NCBI GenBank assembly: GCA_963827855.1
Contig: CAWHBY010000002.1
Coordinates: 3,472,001-3,536,000, forward strand
DNA from: DTPU01 sp963827855
GTDB taxonomy: Bacteria > Planctomycetota > Phycisphaerae > Sedimentisphaerales > Anaerobacaceae
Direction: 5' to 3'
DNA: 64,000 nt
Of this stretch, positions 50,120 to 59,429 are shown in pieces. Position 1 is the first letter of the stretch; each line of letters begins with the position of its first letter. A program made the translations under genes and the position numbers. The notes under the pieces were generated by a model. It saw only the letters and a program-made list of their open reading frames with translations. It made no database searches and was not told the DNA's origin.

Positions 50120-53100
50120 ATGAAGACAGAGAGGGCCCTGCTCTGCGCACTCTGCGCGATCGGTTCACTGGCAACACCCTCGGGCGCATACACGGTCGAT
50201 GGCCGGGCCGTGGACTCCAGCCAGATCAAACGGCTCTTTGCCAAGCCGACCCGTGAGTACAGCACCGCACCCCTCTGGGTCTGGAATGACCGGCTCACGG
50301 ACAAGGAGGTGGTGGACACCCTCCGCGACCTGGCGGGCCAGCAGGTCAAGCAGGTCTTCGTGCATCCCAGGCCGGGCCTGATGACCCCCTATCTCTCGGC
50401 CGAGTGGTTCAGGCTGTGGAAGGTCGCGCTCGCCGAGGCCCAGCGGCTGGACATGAACCTCTGGATCTACGACGAGAACTCGTATCCCTCGGGATTCGCA
50501 GGCGGGTGGGTGCCAGAGGTCATGCCCGAGTCACGGGGACGAGGCCTCATCTTCCGCGAGGTCAAGACCCCGCCCGCCTCGGCGCAGACCTGCTGGCCGT
50601 ATTCCGGCTGGAGGAACAGGCCGCTGAGAACGTCACGCCGAAAGTTCGGTCTGGCCAGCCACTGCCCGATGGCCCGTATCTGGTGGCCGAGGTCCACAGA
50701 GCGGGGGACTCGCCGTGGACTGGTGGCCGGTGCTACGTGGACCTGCTCTACCCGGGAGTGACGCAGAAGTTCCTGGAGGTCACGCTGGAGGCCTATCGAC
50801 GCGAGATCGGCGACCAGTTCGGCAAGCGCGTGCCGGGCTCGTTCACGGATGAGCCTCACCTGCGGCCTGCCGGAGGTCTGCCCTGGACCGACGACCTGCC
50901 CCAGCAGTTCGAGAAGCGGTGGGGTTACAGCCTGGTGGACAGCCTGGCCAGCCTTCATGGCGAGGTGGGTGACTGGAAGAGGATCCGGCACAACTACTTT
51001 CAGACCGTCCTGGATCTCTTCATCGAGCGATGGGCCAGACCCTACTACGAATACTGCGAGAAGAATGGCCTGGAGTTCACCGGCCACTATTGGGAGCACG
51101 ACTGGCCGGATTGCGGAGGCGTGCCCGACAACATGGCGATGTCCGCGTGGCAGCAGCGTCCAGGCATCGACATCCTGATGAACCAGTACCAGGAGCACAC
51201 GCACGCCCAGTTCGGCAATGTGCGGGCCTGCCGCGAGATCTCCAGCCTGGCCAACCAGCTCGGCCGTACCCGTACCCTGGTGGAGCTCTATGGGGCAGGG
51301 GGTTGGGATCTGCGGTTCGAGGACATGAAGCGGATTGGCGACTGGCTCGAGGTGCTGGGGGTCAACACCCTCGACCAGCACCTCTCCTACGTGACTATCC
51401 GGGGGGCCCGCAAGCGGGACCACCCCCAGTCCTTCTCCTACCACGAGCCGTGGTGGCAGGCCTACCACGTGTCCGCCAGCTACTTCGCCCGGATCACCGC
51501 TGCAATGACCCAGGGAGAGCAGGTCAATCGCGTCCTGGTCCTGGAGCCCACGACCACAGCCTGGATGTTCCAGGGCAACGCGGCCAAACTAAAGGAGATA
51601 GGCGATTCCTTCTTTAGTCTCCTGATGTCCCTGGAGTCCAGCCAGGTGGAGTATGACCTGGGCTGTGAGGACACGCTGGCCCGTCATGGCTCCGTCAGCG
51701 GCAAGGAGTTGGTGGTCGCCAAACGGGCCTATCCCATCGTGGTCCTGCCGTCTGCAGTGGAGAATCTCAATGCGCCAACGCTGGCCCTGATTGAACGGTT
51801 CGCGGGTGCAGGCGGAACGGTCCTGAGGGTCGTCGCTCCAGACCAGGACCGGCTGGCGCAGGGGGCCTGGAGGGTGGATGGAACGCCGTCCGACTGGTCT
51901 GCGAGGCTGGGCCAGGCGAGGACCTGGAAGACCGTGCCGGCGCCGGAGGTGACCGCGGCGCTGACGGGCATGGGCGCCGCTACGGGCTTTATGATCCATC
52001 GCCAGGATCAGGACAAGGGTATCCTGTTCCACCACCGCCGTCAGATCAGCGACGGCCAGATCCTGCTTCTGGTCAACACGAGTATCGAGTCATCCTCCTC
52101 AGGCACCTTCGAGTCTGACCTGAGGGGCGTGGAGCAGTGGGACCCCTATACGGGCGGCATCCAGGCCTATCCCTTCGAGAAAGTGAATGGTGGCGTCAGG
52201 GCCGCCTTCACGCTGCCTCCATGCGGCAGCCTGTTGGTCTTCCTCTCGAACAAGACCGCCAGGCCGGCCAAGACGCCCGCGCTCACGACCTCGACGATTG
52301 TGCCCGTTTCACAGGCTGCCCAGATCAGGCGGCTGGGTCCCAACGTCCTGACCCTGGACTACCTGGACGTGACAGCAGGCGGCCAGACGCGAACGAACAC
52401 CTACTTCTACCAGGCCAACCAGTTTGCATTCCAGAGAAACGGCATGGACCGCAACCCCTGGGATAGCGCAGTGCAGTTCAAGGACGAGCTGATCACCAGG
52501 ACCTTCCCCAAGGACAGCGGCCTCACTGCCACCTACAGGTTCAGGGTCGAGGACAAGGTGCCGGCCAACCTCAGCCTCGTCGTCGAGCGGCCAGACCTCT
52601 ATACGATCACCTGCAACGGCCGGCCCGTGTCCAGCCGGCCGGGCCATTGGTGGCTGGACAGGGCCTTTGGGAGGATCGATCTGGCTGCAGTCGCGACTGT
52701 CGGCGAGAACGTCGTGACACTCAAGGCCTCGCCCTTCACGATCGACCACGAGCTGGAGCCGGCCTATGTGCTCGGCGATTTCAGCCTTCGGTCGCGGCCA
52801 CAGGGCTTTGCCATAGGCCCTGACAGGCCTCTGTCCTGGGGCCCTTGGGATCAACAGGGCCAGCCGTTCTACGCTGAAGGCGCGACCTACACCCAGACCT
52901 ACGTGCTGCCCCGACTCAGGGGACGAGTTGCGGTCGGCCTGGCAGGCTGGCGAGGCAGCGTCGCCCAGGTGAGCGTCAATGGACGGCATTGCGGCACGAT
53001 CGTGTCCGCTCCATGGCAGTGTGACGTCACGGACCGCGTCAGATCGGGCAGGAACGTCATCGAGGTCACGGTGATCGGGACCTTGAAGAATACCCTTGGG

Positions 53101-53250
53101 CCCCATCACGGCAAGCCCGGCCTGGGCAGCGCGTGGCCAGGGATGTTCCAGCAGGGGCCGCAGGACGGCCCACCCGCGGGCACTGACTACGCCACGGTAG
53201 GATATGGATTGTTCGAACCTTTTATCCTCAGGGTCAGTACCGAGAAGTAG
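50120..53250 (+). pseudogene. GH106-like glycoside hydrolase with an internal frameshift
   Basis: The first frame (50120 to about 50570) has a signal peptide and VKQVFVHPRPGLMTPYLSAE, then LDMNLWIYDENSYPSGFAGG, a signature of GH106/alpha-L-rhamnosidase-like enzymes. The second frame (from about 50575 to 53250) continues with GADLLAVFRLEEQ, VPGSFTDEPHLRPAGGLPWT, FTGHYWEHDWPDCGGVPDN and TLVELYGAGGWDLRFEDMKR and closes with two beta-sandwich parts, one with sugar-binding-type GRVAVGLAGWRGSVAQVSVN. Joined, it has about 1042 residues, the right size. The shift lies near 50565-50580 in a C-rich stretch. It would cleave alpha-L-rhamnosyl-type linkages outside the cytoplasm if intact. Confidence 0.85.
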
Positions 53251-53579
53251 AACAGAGCACTAGGTTCTTTGTGACTAGAATGTATTGACGGGCCCATCTG
53301 CCACACCATAATGGTCTTTGGTCCGCGCTGCTTACGAGGTCATGGATGACCATGATGTCCTGGCAAGACAGCGGGGCCACGGCCGGTTTGAGCGACAGGC
53401 CGCCCGCGACAGGATAGGGAGGTCAGGACCATGGGTGGCAGATGCAGCCAAGATCAGGGGGCTCGATTGGGGTTCTGCTGCAGCGACTCACCACACTGCG
53501 TGCATTTCTTTTGGCATCATCTTCTCGGTCCGCATGCGGGGCATGCGGGCCTTCTGCAAGGAGGCCTTGTTGAAAGGAT
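53251..53579. other. Gene-free stretch before the beta-helix gene
   Basis: No supported gene. An open frame beginning at 53318 overlaps the next gene and has no motif. A weak ribosome-binding site (GAAAGGA) lies at the very end, before the ATG at 53580. No clear promoter is seen. Confidence 0.5.
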
Positions 53580-55511
53580 ATGGACATGAAGACGCACAGG
53601 AAGATTCCAGTGTTGTTGGTATTGGGCTGGTGTGGGATGGCCTTGGCAGGTCCGAGCAGTGTCTCCTGGATCTTGGGGCAGACCCCGCCTGCGGGCTGGG
53701 TGGTCACCCCCGCGAATCCGACCTCCAGCCAGGTGGTCTCCTACAGCGGTCCAACGGCGGTATACTCTAACTCCTGCGTGGCCCAGGGCGCGATGGGCGG
53801 GTCCCCGCTTATCACGATCGATAACAGCGCAAAGGTGGTGGAGCTGGGATTCGAGGGACCGCCACCTGACACGTGCACCCTGATCTACATGCCCGTGTGT
53901 GGTCTGCAGGGCCAGTTTGGGCCACTCACTGCAGGCCGATGGACCTTCAGGGCAGCGACTGCGCAAGGGTCGTTCGAGGTGCGGTTCACGGTAGGGACCG
54001 CCAAGGTGATCTACGTGGACGCCGACTCGCCGAGCTCGTCGCCCAACGGCACCACCTGGGCCAAGGCCTACAAGAAGCTGCAGGACGGCCTGGCCGTGGC
54101 CTGGGGAGGCGACGAGATCCGTGTGGCCGAAGGAACCTACACCCCCAACCAGAACTGGCAGGGCAGGGCGGTCTCGTTCCAGGTGCCCGCCGGCGTCAAG
54201 GTCAAGGGTGGCTATGCAGGCAACGGCAACCCCAACCCCAATGCCCGCGACGTCACTGCCTATGCCACGGTACTCAGCGGCGACCTAGCTGGTGACGACC
54301 TGTGGGGTATCCTCAACAGGACCGACAACTGCTACCACGTGGTGACTGTAGGGCCCGGCTATCCGGCAGCGACCCTGGATGGACTGACGATCACGGCCGG
54401 CCAGGCCGACGGTCCCTATCCGGATCAGTGCGGAGGCGGCTTGTACGTGAGCGGCGCCAGCCCGCGGGTGATCAACTGCATTCTGAAGGAGAACACCGGT
54501 GTGTTTGGCGGAGGTCTGGCCTGCCTCAGCGGATCAGTGAGCATGGCCAACTGTACCCTGAGCGGCAATAGGGCGATGCTGCTGGGCGGAGCGGGATACC
54601 TGCAGGACGGCACTCTCGACCTGCTCAACACCCTGATCGTGGGCAACTCCGCGGATCAGGCCGCTGCCATGGGCAGCTCTGCCCTGTACAGCCTGGGTGG
54701 AAGCCTGTCGCTGGCTGACTGCACGGTGGCAGACAACGTCGCGCCGCAGGGTATGGCCATCGCCAGTCTGGTCTGGGGCAGCCCTGTGACCGACACCATC
54801 ACGGTGACCAACAGCATTCTCTACAACGGCGGCACTGAGATCAGCACCAACGACACCTCGATCGTCACGGTGGCATACTCTGACGTCGAGGGCGGCTGGT
54901 CCGGGACCGGCAATCTCAACGCGGTCCCTCAGTTTGTGACTCCCGGCGCCCACAGTATCGAAGGTCAGTGGATCGACGGTGACTACCACCTCCAGGGCAG
55001 TTCGCCCTGCATCGACGAGGGCGAGAAGACCAGCCTGCCTGCCGATCTTCTCGATGTGGATGGGGACGGCAACGTCGTTGAGAAGCTGCCGATCGATCGG
55101 GCCGGGGCAGCGCGTGTCCAGGGCTCGCAGGTCGATATGGGCGCCTTTGAACAGGTCGGGTCAGGGCCAGGGCCTGGACCTGGCGGCAGTTGGCTGACGG
55201 TTGCGTCCATCGATGTGAACTACGACGTGCCCAATCCGCCTCCGGGCTTCCCGATCTCCGTCAGCGGCTCTGGCGGGTCTGATGTGATTCTGAATTTCAA
55301 GGCCCTGCTGAAGGTAGAGGCGACTGCAGCCTCTGCAGGTGGAGGTACGTGGACTGCTGCGTTCAATCCTGATCCAAATCCCGTTGGGCCGGGCACGGTC
55401 CACGTCAACTACACTATCCATGGCGTCAATTTCCTGCCTTACAACCTGACTCCGGGTGCGACGAACGTCAAGATCGCCACACTGACGATCTCGGCCCAGC
55501 CTGCACCGTAA
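53580..55511 (+). CDS. Secreted beta-helix protein of planctomycete type
   Basis: The product has 643 residues (alternative start two codons on, MKTHRKIPVLLVLGWCGMAL, the signal peptide). After a beta-rich N-terminal domain comes VIYVDADSPSSSPNGTTWAK, then AYKKLQDGLAVAWGGDEIRV and AEGTYTPNQ, a very characteristic opening of beta-helix proteins in Phycisphaerae-type planctomycetes. The helix coils follow (about 190-500): INCILKENTGVFGGGLACLS, GSVSMANCTLSGNRAMLLGG. The last 100 residues are a separate beta domain (VASIDVNYDVPNPPPGFPIS). It is probably a cell-surface protein, adhesin-like or glycan-binding. No enzyme motif is visible. Confidence 0.82.
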   Translation: MDMKTHRKIPVLLVLGWCGMALAGPSSVSWILGQTPPAGWVVTPANPTSSQVVSYSGPTAVYSNSCVAQGAMGGSPLITIDNSAKVVELGFEGPPPDTCTLIYMPVCGLQGQFGPLTAGRWTFRAATAQGSFEVRFTVGTAKVIYVDADSPSSSPNGTTWAKAYKKLQDGLAVAWGGDEIRVAEGTYTPNQNWQGRAVSFQVPAGVKVKGGYAGNGNPNPNARDVTAYATVLSGDLAGDDLWGILNRTDNCYHVVTVGPGYPAATLDGLTITAGQADGPYPDQCGGGLYVSGASPRVINCILKENTGVFGGGLACLSGSVSMANCTLSGNRAMLLGGAGYLQDGTLDLLNTLIVGNSADQAAAMGSSALYSLGGSLSLADCTVADNVAPQGMAIASLVWGSPVTDTITVTNSILYNGGTEISTNDTSIVTVAYSDVEGGWSGTGNLNAVPQFVTPGAHSIEGQWIDGDYHLQGSSPCIDEGEKTSLPADLLDVDGDGNVVEKLPIDRAGAARVQGSQVDMGAFEQVGSGPGPGPGGSWLTVASIDVNYDVPNPPPGFPISVSGSGGSDVILNFKALLKVEATAASAGGGTWTAAFNPDPNPVGPGTVHVNYTIHGVNFLPYNLTPGATNVKIATLTISAQPAP

Positions 55512-55638
55512 CCAGGTCCTGGGTTTCGGAGAAGGCCATCGCAGGGGTCCGGTCGCCTGGAATGCGGCCGGGCCCCTGCTCATTTCCGGCATACGGTCGC
55601 CATTGACAGAGACGCTGGCTGGACGTTAGTGTGGCGAA

Positions 55639-55897
55639 CCTAGCCCGGATTTCTCACGAGGCTTTGGACGTTCGAGGCAGAAGTGAGGCTATGAACTTGA
55701 GTTGGACCGGCTGGAAGGCTGACGCATCTATGACAGACTGTTCTGAGCGCGGCAGGTTGGCCGGATGCAAGGCCGCAGGTCCCGGTTGCCCGGAGGCGTA
55801 CCCAGTGCGGTACGCTGAGGACAAACGGGGCCGAGAACGCAGCAGCCGGACAACCGGACCGCTCAGAACCAAAGACTTGTGAGAAATGCGGGCTAGG
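55639..55897. mobile_element. MITE-like element with 29-base inverted ends
   Basis: This 259-base unit starts CCTAGCCCGGATTTCTCACG and ends with the inverted form (TGAGAAATGCGGGCTAGG). The two 29-base ends (55639-55667, 55869-55897) differ at 3 positions. It encodes no convincing protein. The CCTAG tips resemble those of IS1380-type elements, so a transposase supplied elsewhere may move it. A solo copy of 36 bases from one end lies at 29795-29830. Confidence 0.75.
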
Positions 55898-55928
55898 CCT
55901 AGCTCGGATTCAGGAGTCTGATCGTACC

Positions 55929-57230
55929 ATGAACTGCAGAATCGCTGTGATGATGTCGTCCCTGTGGCTGCTCTGTGCAGTCGCGTATCCCTCTGACTGG
56001 CCCCAATGGCGGGGACCCAACCGCGATGGCGTGTGGTCCGAGGACTCCATCGTCACGGAGTTACCCACCGGCCAACTCCCGGTCCGATGGCGTACTGAGA
56101 TCGGGCCTGGATACTCGGGGCCGACCGTGGCGGCTGGACGCGTCTTTGTGATGGACCGGCAGACCGCCGGTCGCGAGACCGAACGGGTGCTGTGTCTCGA
56201 CGCGGCCACAGGCAAGAGGGTCTGGTGCCACGAGTATCCGTGTGCCTATGAGAAGGTCCAGTACACTGCAGGCCCGAGGGCCTCTGTGACCATCGCCCAG
56301 GACCTGGCCTTCTCGCTGGGCACCATGGGACACCTCTTCTGCCTCAGGGTATCGGATGGTCAGGTCGTCTGGAGCAAGGACCTCAGGGCCGAGACCCAAG
56401 TGGCCATGCCCATCTGGGGGCTCTCTGCATCGCCTCTGGTTGAAGGTGACCTGGTCGTGGTGCAGGCCGGAGGCCGGCCCGGGGCCTGTCTCATGGCCTT
56501 TGACCTTAGAAGCGGCAAGGAGAGGTGGCGGTCCCTGGATGACCGCGCATCCTATTCCTCGCCCATCGTCGTGGAGCAGGCAGGCCAGCGGGTGCTGGTC
56601 TGCTGGACCGGCGATCAGGTGGTGGGCCTTGATCCAGCGACAGGCAAGCCCTACTGGCAGGTCCCCTTCAAGCCCAGGCAGATGGTCATCAACATCGCCA
56701 CGCCCGTAGTGCAGGACAACCACGTCTTCCTCACGGGGTTCTATGATGGGTCCCTCCTGCTGCGGCTGGATCCGAACGCCCTCAGAGTCGAGAAGGTCTG
56801 GCAGCGGTGCGGTCAGAGCGAGCAGGTCACGGACGCCCTTCATAGCATCATCTCCACGCCCCTGATCCAGGGGGACTTCATCTATGGCGTGGACAGCTAT
56901 GGGCAGATGCGGTGCTTGAGACTCCAGACGGGCGACCGGGTCTGGGAAGACCTGAGTCTGGTACCCAAGGCCCGTTGGGCCAACATCCACTTCGTCCGCC
57001 ATGGCCGGCAGGTCTGGATGTTCAACGAGCGGGGCGAGCTCATCATCACGGAGCTGAGCCCCAAGGGTTGCAGGCAGATCAGCCGCGGCCAGTTGATCGA
57101 GCCGACCCTGGGACAGCTTGACCAGAGGGGCGGTGTATGCTGGTCACACCCTGCCTTCGCGGGCCGGTGCATCTTCGCTCGCAATGACAAGGAAGTGGTC
57201 TGTGCGGACCTGGCCGCAAAGGGGTTTTAG
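55929..57230 (+). CDS. Secreted PQQ-like beta-propeller protein
   Basis: The product has 433 residues with a signal peptide (about 1-20). It opens with WPQWRGPNRDGVWSEDSIVT, typical of planctomycete BamB-like/PQQ-like proteins. Propeller blades follow: VFVMDRQTAG, VLCLDAATGKRVWCHEYPCA, LFCLRVSDGQVVWSKDLRAE, LMAFDLRSGKERWRSLDDRA and VVGLDPATGKPYWQVPFKPR, with W-containing repeat ends of the PQQ type. These domains are protein-binding or ligand-binding scaffolds, and planctomycete versions carry no PQQ cofactor as far as known. The stop codon TAG lies at the start of a heptamer tract. Function unknown. Confidence 0.86.
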   Translation: MNCRIAVMMSSLWLLCAVAYPSDWPQWRGPNRDGVWSEDSIVTELPTGQLPVRWRTEIGPGYSGPTVAAGRVFVMDRQTAGRETERVLCLDAATGKRVWCHEYPCAYEKVQYTAGPRASVTIAQDLAFSLGTMGHLFCLRVSDGQVVWSKDLRAETQVAMPIWGLSASPLVEGDLVVVQAGGRPGACLMAFDLRSGKERWRSLDDRASYSSPIVVEQAGQRVLVCWTGDQVVGLDPATGKPYWQVPFKPRQMVINIATPVVQDNHVFLTGFYDGSLLLRLDPNALRVEKVWQRCGQSEQVTDALHSIISTPLIQGDFIYGVDSYGQMRCLRLQTGDRVWEDLSLVPKARWANIHFVRHGRQVWMFNERGELIITELSPKGCRQISRGQLIEPTLGQLDQRGGVCWSHPAFAGRCIFARNDKEVVCADLAAKGF

Positions 57231-57303
57231 GTTTTACGTACTAGGTTGTAGGCAACTACTGTTTGACCACCTAGAACTTAAAACCTAAAACTTAAGTCTT
57301 AAG
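57224..57303. repeat. Inverted pair of heptamer tracts (GTTTTAG type)
   Basis: The left arm (57224-57252, GTTTTAGGTTTTACGTACTA...) and right arm (57270-57303, CCTAGAACTTAAAACCTAAA...) are inverted relatives. The stop codon of the propeller gene lies inside the left arm. Confidence 0.75.
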
Positions 57304-57427
57304 ACCTGGCACCCGGCCCTTGGCGCGTTCGTTTCCGGTTGTTGTTACCTTCCTCCCCCATCCTGCCTTTGTAGAGTAGACAGTAGGGTTCGAAACGAAC
57401 TCCAGAACGGCAAAGGAGGTTCAGCCC

Positions 57428-58099
57428 ATGGTTCAGATCCGCTCGCTGCCTGTCTCCAGGTTTCCAATAGGGTTCCTCGTCCTTCAAGTCCTGCTGGTTT
57501 GCCCAGTGTTTGGCTATCAGAATGCGCCCGGCATCGCCCTCAAGGGTGGGATACAGAGGCTGACCAGTCCCCTGACCTTCGAGAAGGTCGATCGCGCACG
57601 CTTTGAGCTGGAGCTCTGCACACCCAGGCTCGTGGAGGGTCACGTGGACCTGGCCGCCTCGTTCGGATTCTCGCCGCTGGGTTCGCTGTCGGACAGCTCC
57701 TCCGACGTGGAGGACGGCCTCCTGGTGGACAGGTGGTCCCATGACGATCTGCAGCTCTTTGACCTCAGGCTGGGCGCGAGGCTGTTCCCGCTCGGGCATA
57801 CCCGCTCGATCATCGCACCCTACGTGGGCGCAGGTCTCGGGTACTTCTGGTTTGTGGACCAGTGGGAGGACAACATCTCTGCGACCGATCCAGAGACCTC
57901 AGATTCAGCCTACGATTCGAACAAAGGGACGGAAACCGTGGCACAGGGCCTCTTTCCCTTTGTTGTGGCGGGGTTCAACGTCACCCTGGCCGAACACGCA
58001 GAGCTGTTGATCGAGGTGCAGTACGACGTTGAAAGGGAAGACCACGGGTATGACCTGAGCGGCCCTAGTTACCTGATCGGCGTTCGTCTCCGCTGGTAG
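57428..58099 (+). CDS. Outer-membrane beta-barrel-like protein
   Basis: The product has 223 residues; AAAGGAGGTTC upstream of the ATG supports the start. A signal peptide (about 1-29) is followed by alternating beta strands of an outer-membrane barrel: FELELCTPRLVEGHVDLAAS, FDLRLGARLFPLGHTRSIIA, PYVGAGLGYFWFVDQWEDN and AELLIEVQYDVEREDHGYDL. It ends YLIGVRLRW with the C-terminal aromatic residue typical of barrel assembly. The type resembles small OmpW/OmpA-like barrels. It stands alone between two heptamer elements. Confidence 0.75.
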   Translation: MVQIRSLPVSRFPIGFLVLQVLLVCPVFGYQNAPGIALKGGIQRLTSPLTFEKVDRARFELELCTPRLVEGHVDLAASFGFSPLGSLSDSSSDVEDGLLVDRWSHDDLQLFDLRLGARLFPLGHTRSIIAPYVGAGLGYFWFVDQWEDNISATDPETSDSAYDSNKGTETVAQGLFPFVVAGFNVTLAEHAELLIEVQYDVEREDHGYDLSGPSYLIGVRLRW

Positions 58100-58106
58100 G
58101 AGAGGG

Positions 58107-58196
58107 GGTTTTAGGTTTTAGGATTTAGGTTTCAGGCAAATCCGGAGCTTTCGCCCAGAACTCACAACTCATAGCTCAGAGCGCAGAGCTCACAGC
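58107..58196. repeat. Pair of heptamer tracts, partly inverted
   Basis: The left arm (58107-58136; GTTTTAG, GTTTTAG, GATTTAG, GTTTCAG) and right arm (58158-58196; AACTCAC, AACTCAT, AGCTCAG, AGCGCAG, AGCTCAC) both have period seven. They lie between the convergent ends of the barrel gene and the FkbO-like gene and could act as a bidirectional terminator. Confidence 0.7.
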
Positions 58197-58199
58197 GCC

Positions 58200-59318
58200 T
58201 CACCCCCTGGGCATGGCCATCACTTCGATCTCGAACAGCAGCTCAGGCCTGCAGACGTCGCAGATCATCGTGACCCAAGGCCACTTCAGGGCATCCCGGA
58301 CACTCGCGAAGGCGGCCTCAGCCTCGGGGGTCTTGCAGTAGGCCATGGTCTCAACGACATCGGCCTCGCTGCAGTCCATGTCCGAAAGCACGGCCATGAC
58401 GTTGTCCAGCGTGGTGGCGATCTGGGCTGCTGCGTCATCCACGTGGACGCTCTGGCCGTGGATGTCGATCGAGGCTGTCCCCGATACGAAGACGGTCTTG
58501 CCTGCGGGCATCATCGCCCGACTGGCCCTGGAGAACGCCGAGCCATACTCGAATGCGCTTCGCTGCTTGCCCGCTGCCTGCAGGTACTCGATGGCATGGT
58601 TGGGTTCGAGGACTGCGACGAGGTCCATTGCGCAGGCCGCGCCTCCGGCAGGCGCCAGGCTGATCCCTGTGCTGGCCGGCATGGGCGGCCGCGCGGTACC
58701 GCCAAGGATGCCATGGTCGACAAAGAACCCTGTACGGGCGCGGTTGAACAGGGAGTACCAGGTATTGATCTCACGCAGCCAGATCCAGGTCCGCGGAACA
58801 GAGAAGAAGGACGCGCCCTCGGACTGGAGGATCGTGTGCGACAGCTCAAACATGGCCCTGGCCTGCTGCGGCGCATCGCCGGCCCCAGGGACCGAGATCC
58901 CCGAGAGCCCCATACAACGGGCTGAGCCCGTCTTGACGAGGTGTCCGCAAGGTGTTCCACTCGGTTCGCGTAGGACCTTGGTTTCGGTATCTGTGGCGAT
59001 GGCATGGACCTGAACGCCCGCCCAGGGGCCTGACAGAGGCGAGGGAGAACACACGAGCTGGCTTGGTACCACGCCGTCGTCGATCGAGCCATAGCACTGG
59101 GAGCGGATGGCCCGCAGGGGAGCCATGACCTCTTCTGTGCCGAAGAACCGTTCCTGAAAGACCCTTGCGCCGCGCGTCTGGTTCAGCCGGTCGCGGATGG
59201 CCTTGAAGATCCTATTGGCCTCTGCCTCCAAGGGCTGGCCGGGCCTCGGTGAGGCAGAGATGAACAACTCAACCGCATCGCGGGATTCCACGGTAATCGT
59301 GCGTATCGTGTCAGCCAT
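58200..59318 (-). CDS. FkbO/Hyg5-like (chorismatase or RidA-superfamily) protein
   Basis: The product has 372 residues. A cytoplasmic protein is suggested by the absence of a signal. The C-terminal half (about 250-370) is a YjgF/RidA-like fold: PAGKTVFVSGTASIDIHGQS (about 270-290; the GTASI.GH.S segment resembles chorismatases) and LDNVMAVLSDMDCSEADVVE. The N-terminal half carries SARCMGLSGISVPGAG and ARAMFELSHTILQSEG. FkbO and Hyg5 split chorismate into hydroxybenzoate products or dihydroxycyclohexadiene acids. Here no secondary-metabolite genes are adjacent, so a related housekeeping or detoxification role is equally likely. Start at 59318 with AAGGG upstream. Confidence 0.65.
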   Translation of the reverse strand: MADTIRTITVESRDAVELFISASPRPGQPLEAEANRIFKAIRDRLNQTRGARVFQERFFGTEEVMAPLRAIRSQCYGSIDDGVVPSQLVCSPSPLSGPWAGVQVHAIATDTETKVLREPSGTPCGHLVKTGSARCMGLSGISVPGAGDAPQQARAMFELSHTILQSEGASFFSVPRTWIWLREINTWYSLFNRARTGFFVDHGILGGTARPPMPASTGISLAPAGGAACAMDLVAVLEPNHAIEYLQAAGKQRSAFEYGSAFSRASRAMMPAGKTVFVSGTASIDIHGQSVHVDDAAAQIATTLDNVMAVLSDMDCSEADVVETMAYCKTPEAEAAFASVRDALKWPWVTMICDVCRPELLFEIEVMAMPRG

Positions 59319-59352
59319 TCACAGACCCTTCACAGAGCTTATAAGAGTTTCT

Positions 59353-59381
59353 ATTATAACAGAATAAGACCGCCGGAACAA
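59353..59381 (-). promoter_or_regulatory. Sigma-70-like promoter of the FkbO/Hyg5-like gene
   Basis: On the minus strand TTGTTC (59376-59381), a 17-base spacer and TATAAT (59353-59358). The transcript would begin near 59346, about 28 bases before the ATG at 59318. The surroundings are A+T-rich. Confidence 0.7.
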
Positions 59382-59429
59382 CCCGAAATCGTGGCTTGGA
59401 CCCTGGATGGCCTGTTGGGTAGGGGGGGC

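Noticed and set aside
53318..53770. Open frame before the 643-residue beta-helix protein
   Set aside because: It overlaps the real start and signal peptide at 53580-53660 in another frame and has no motif.
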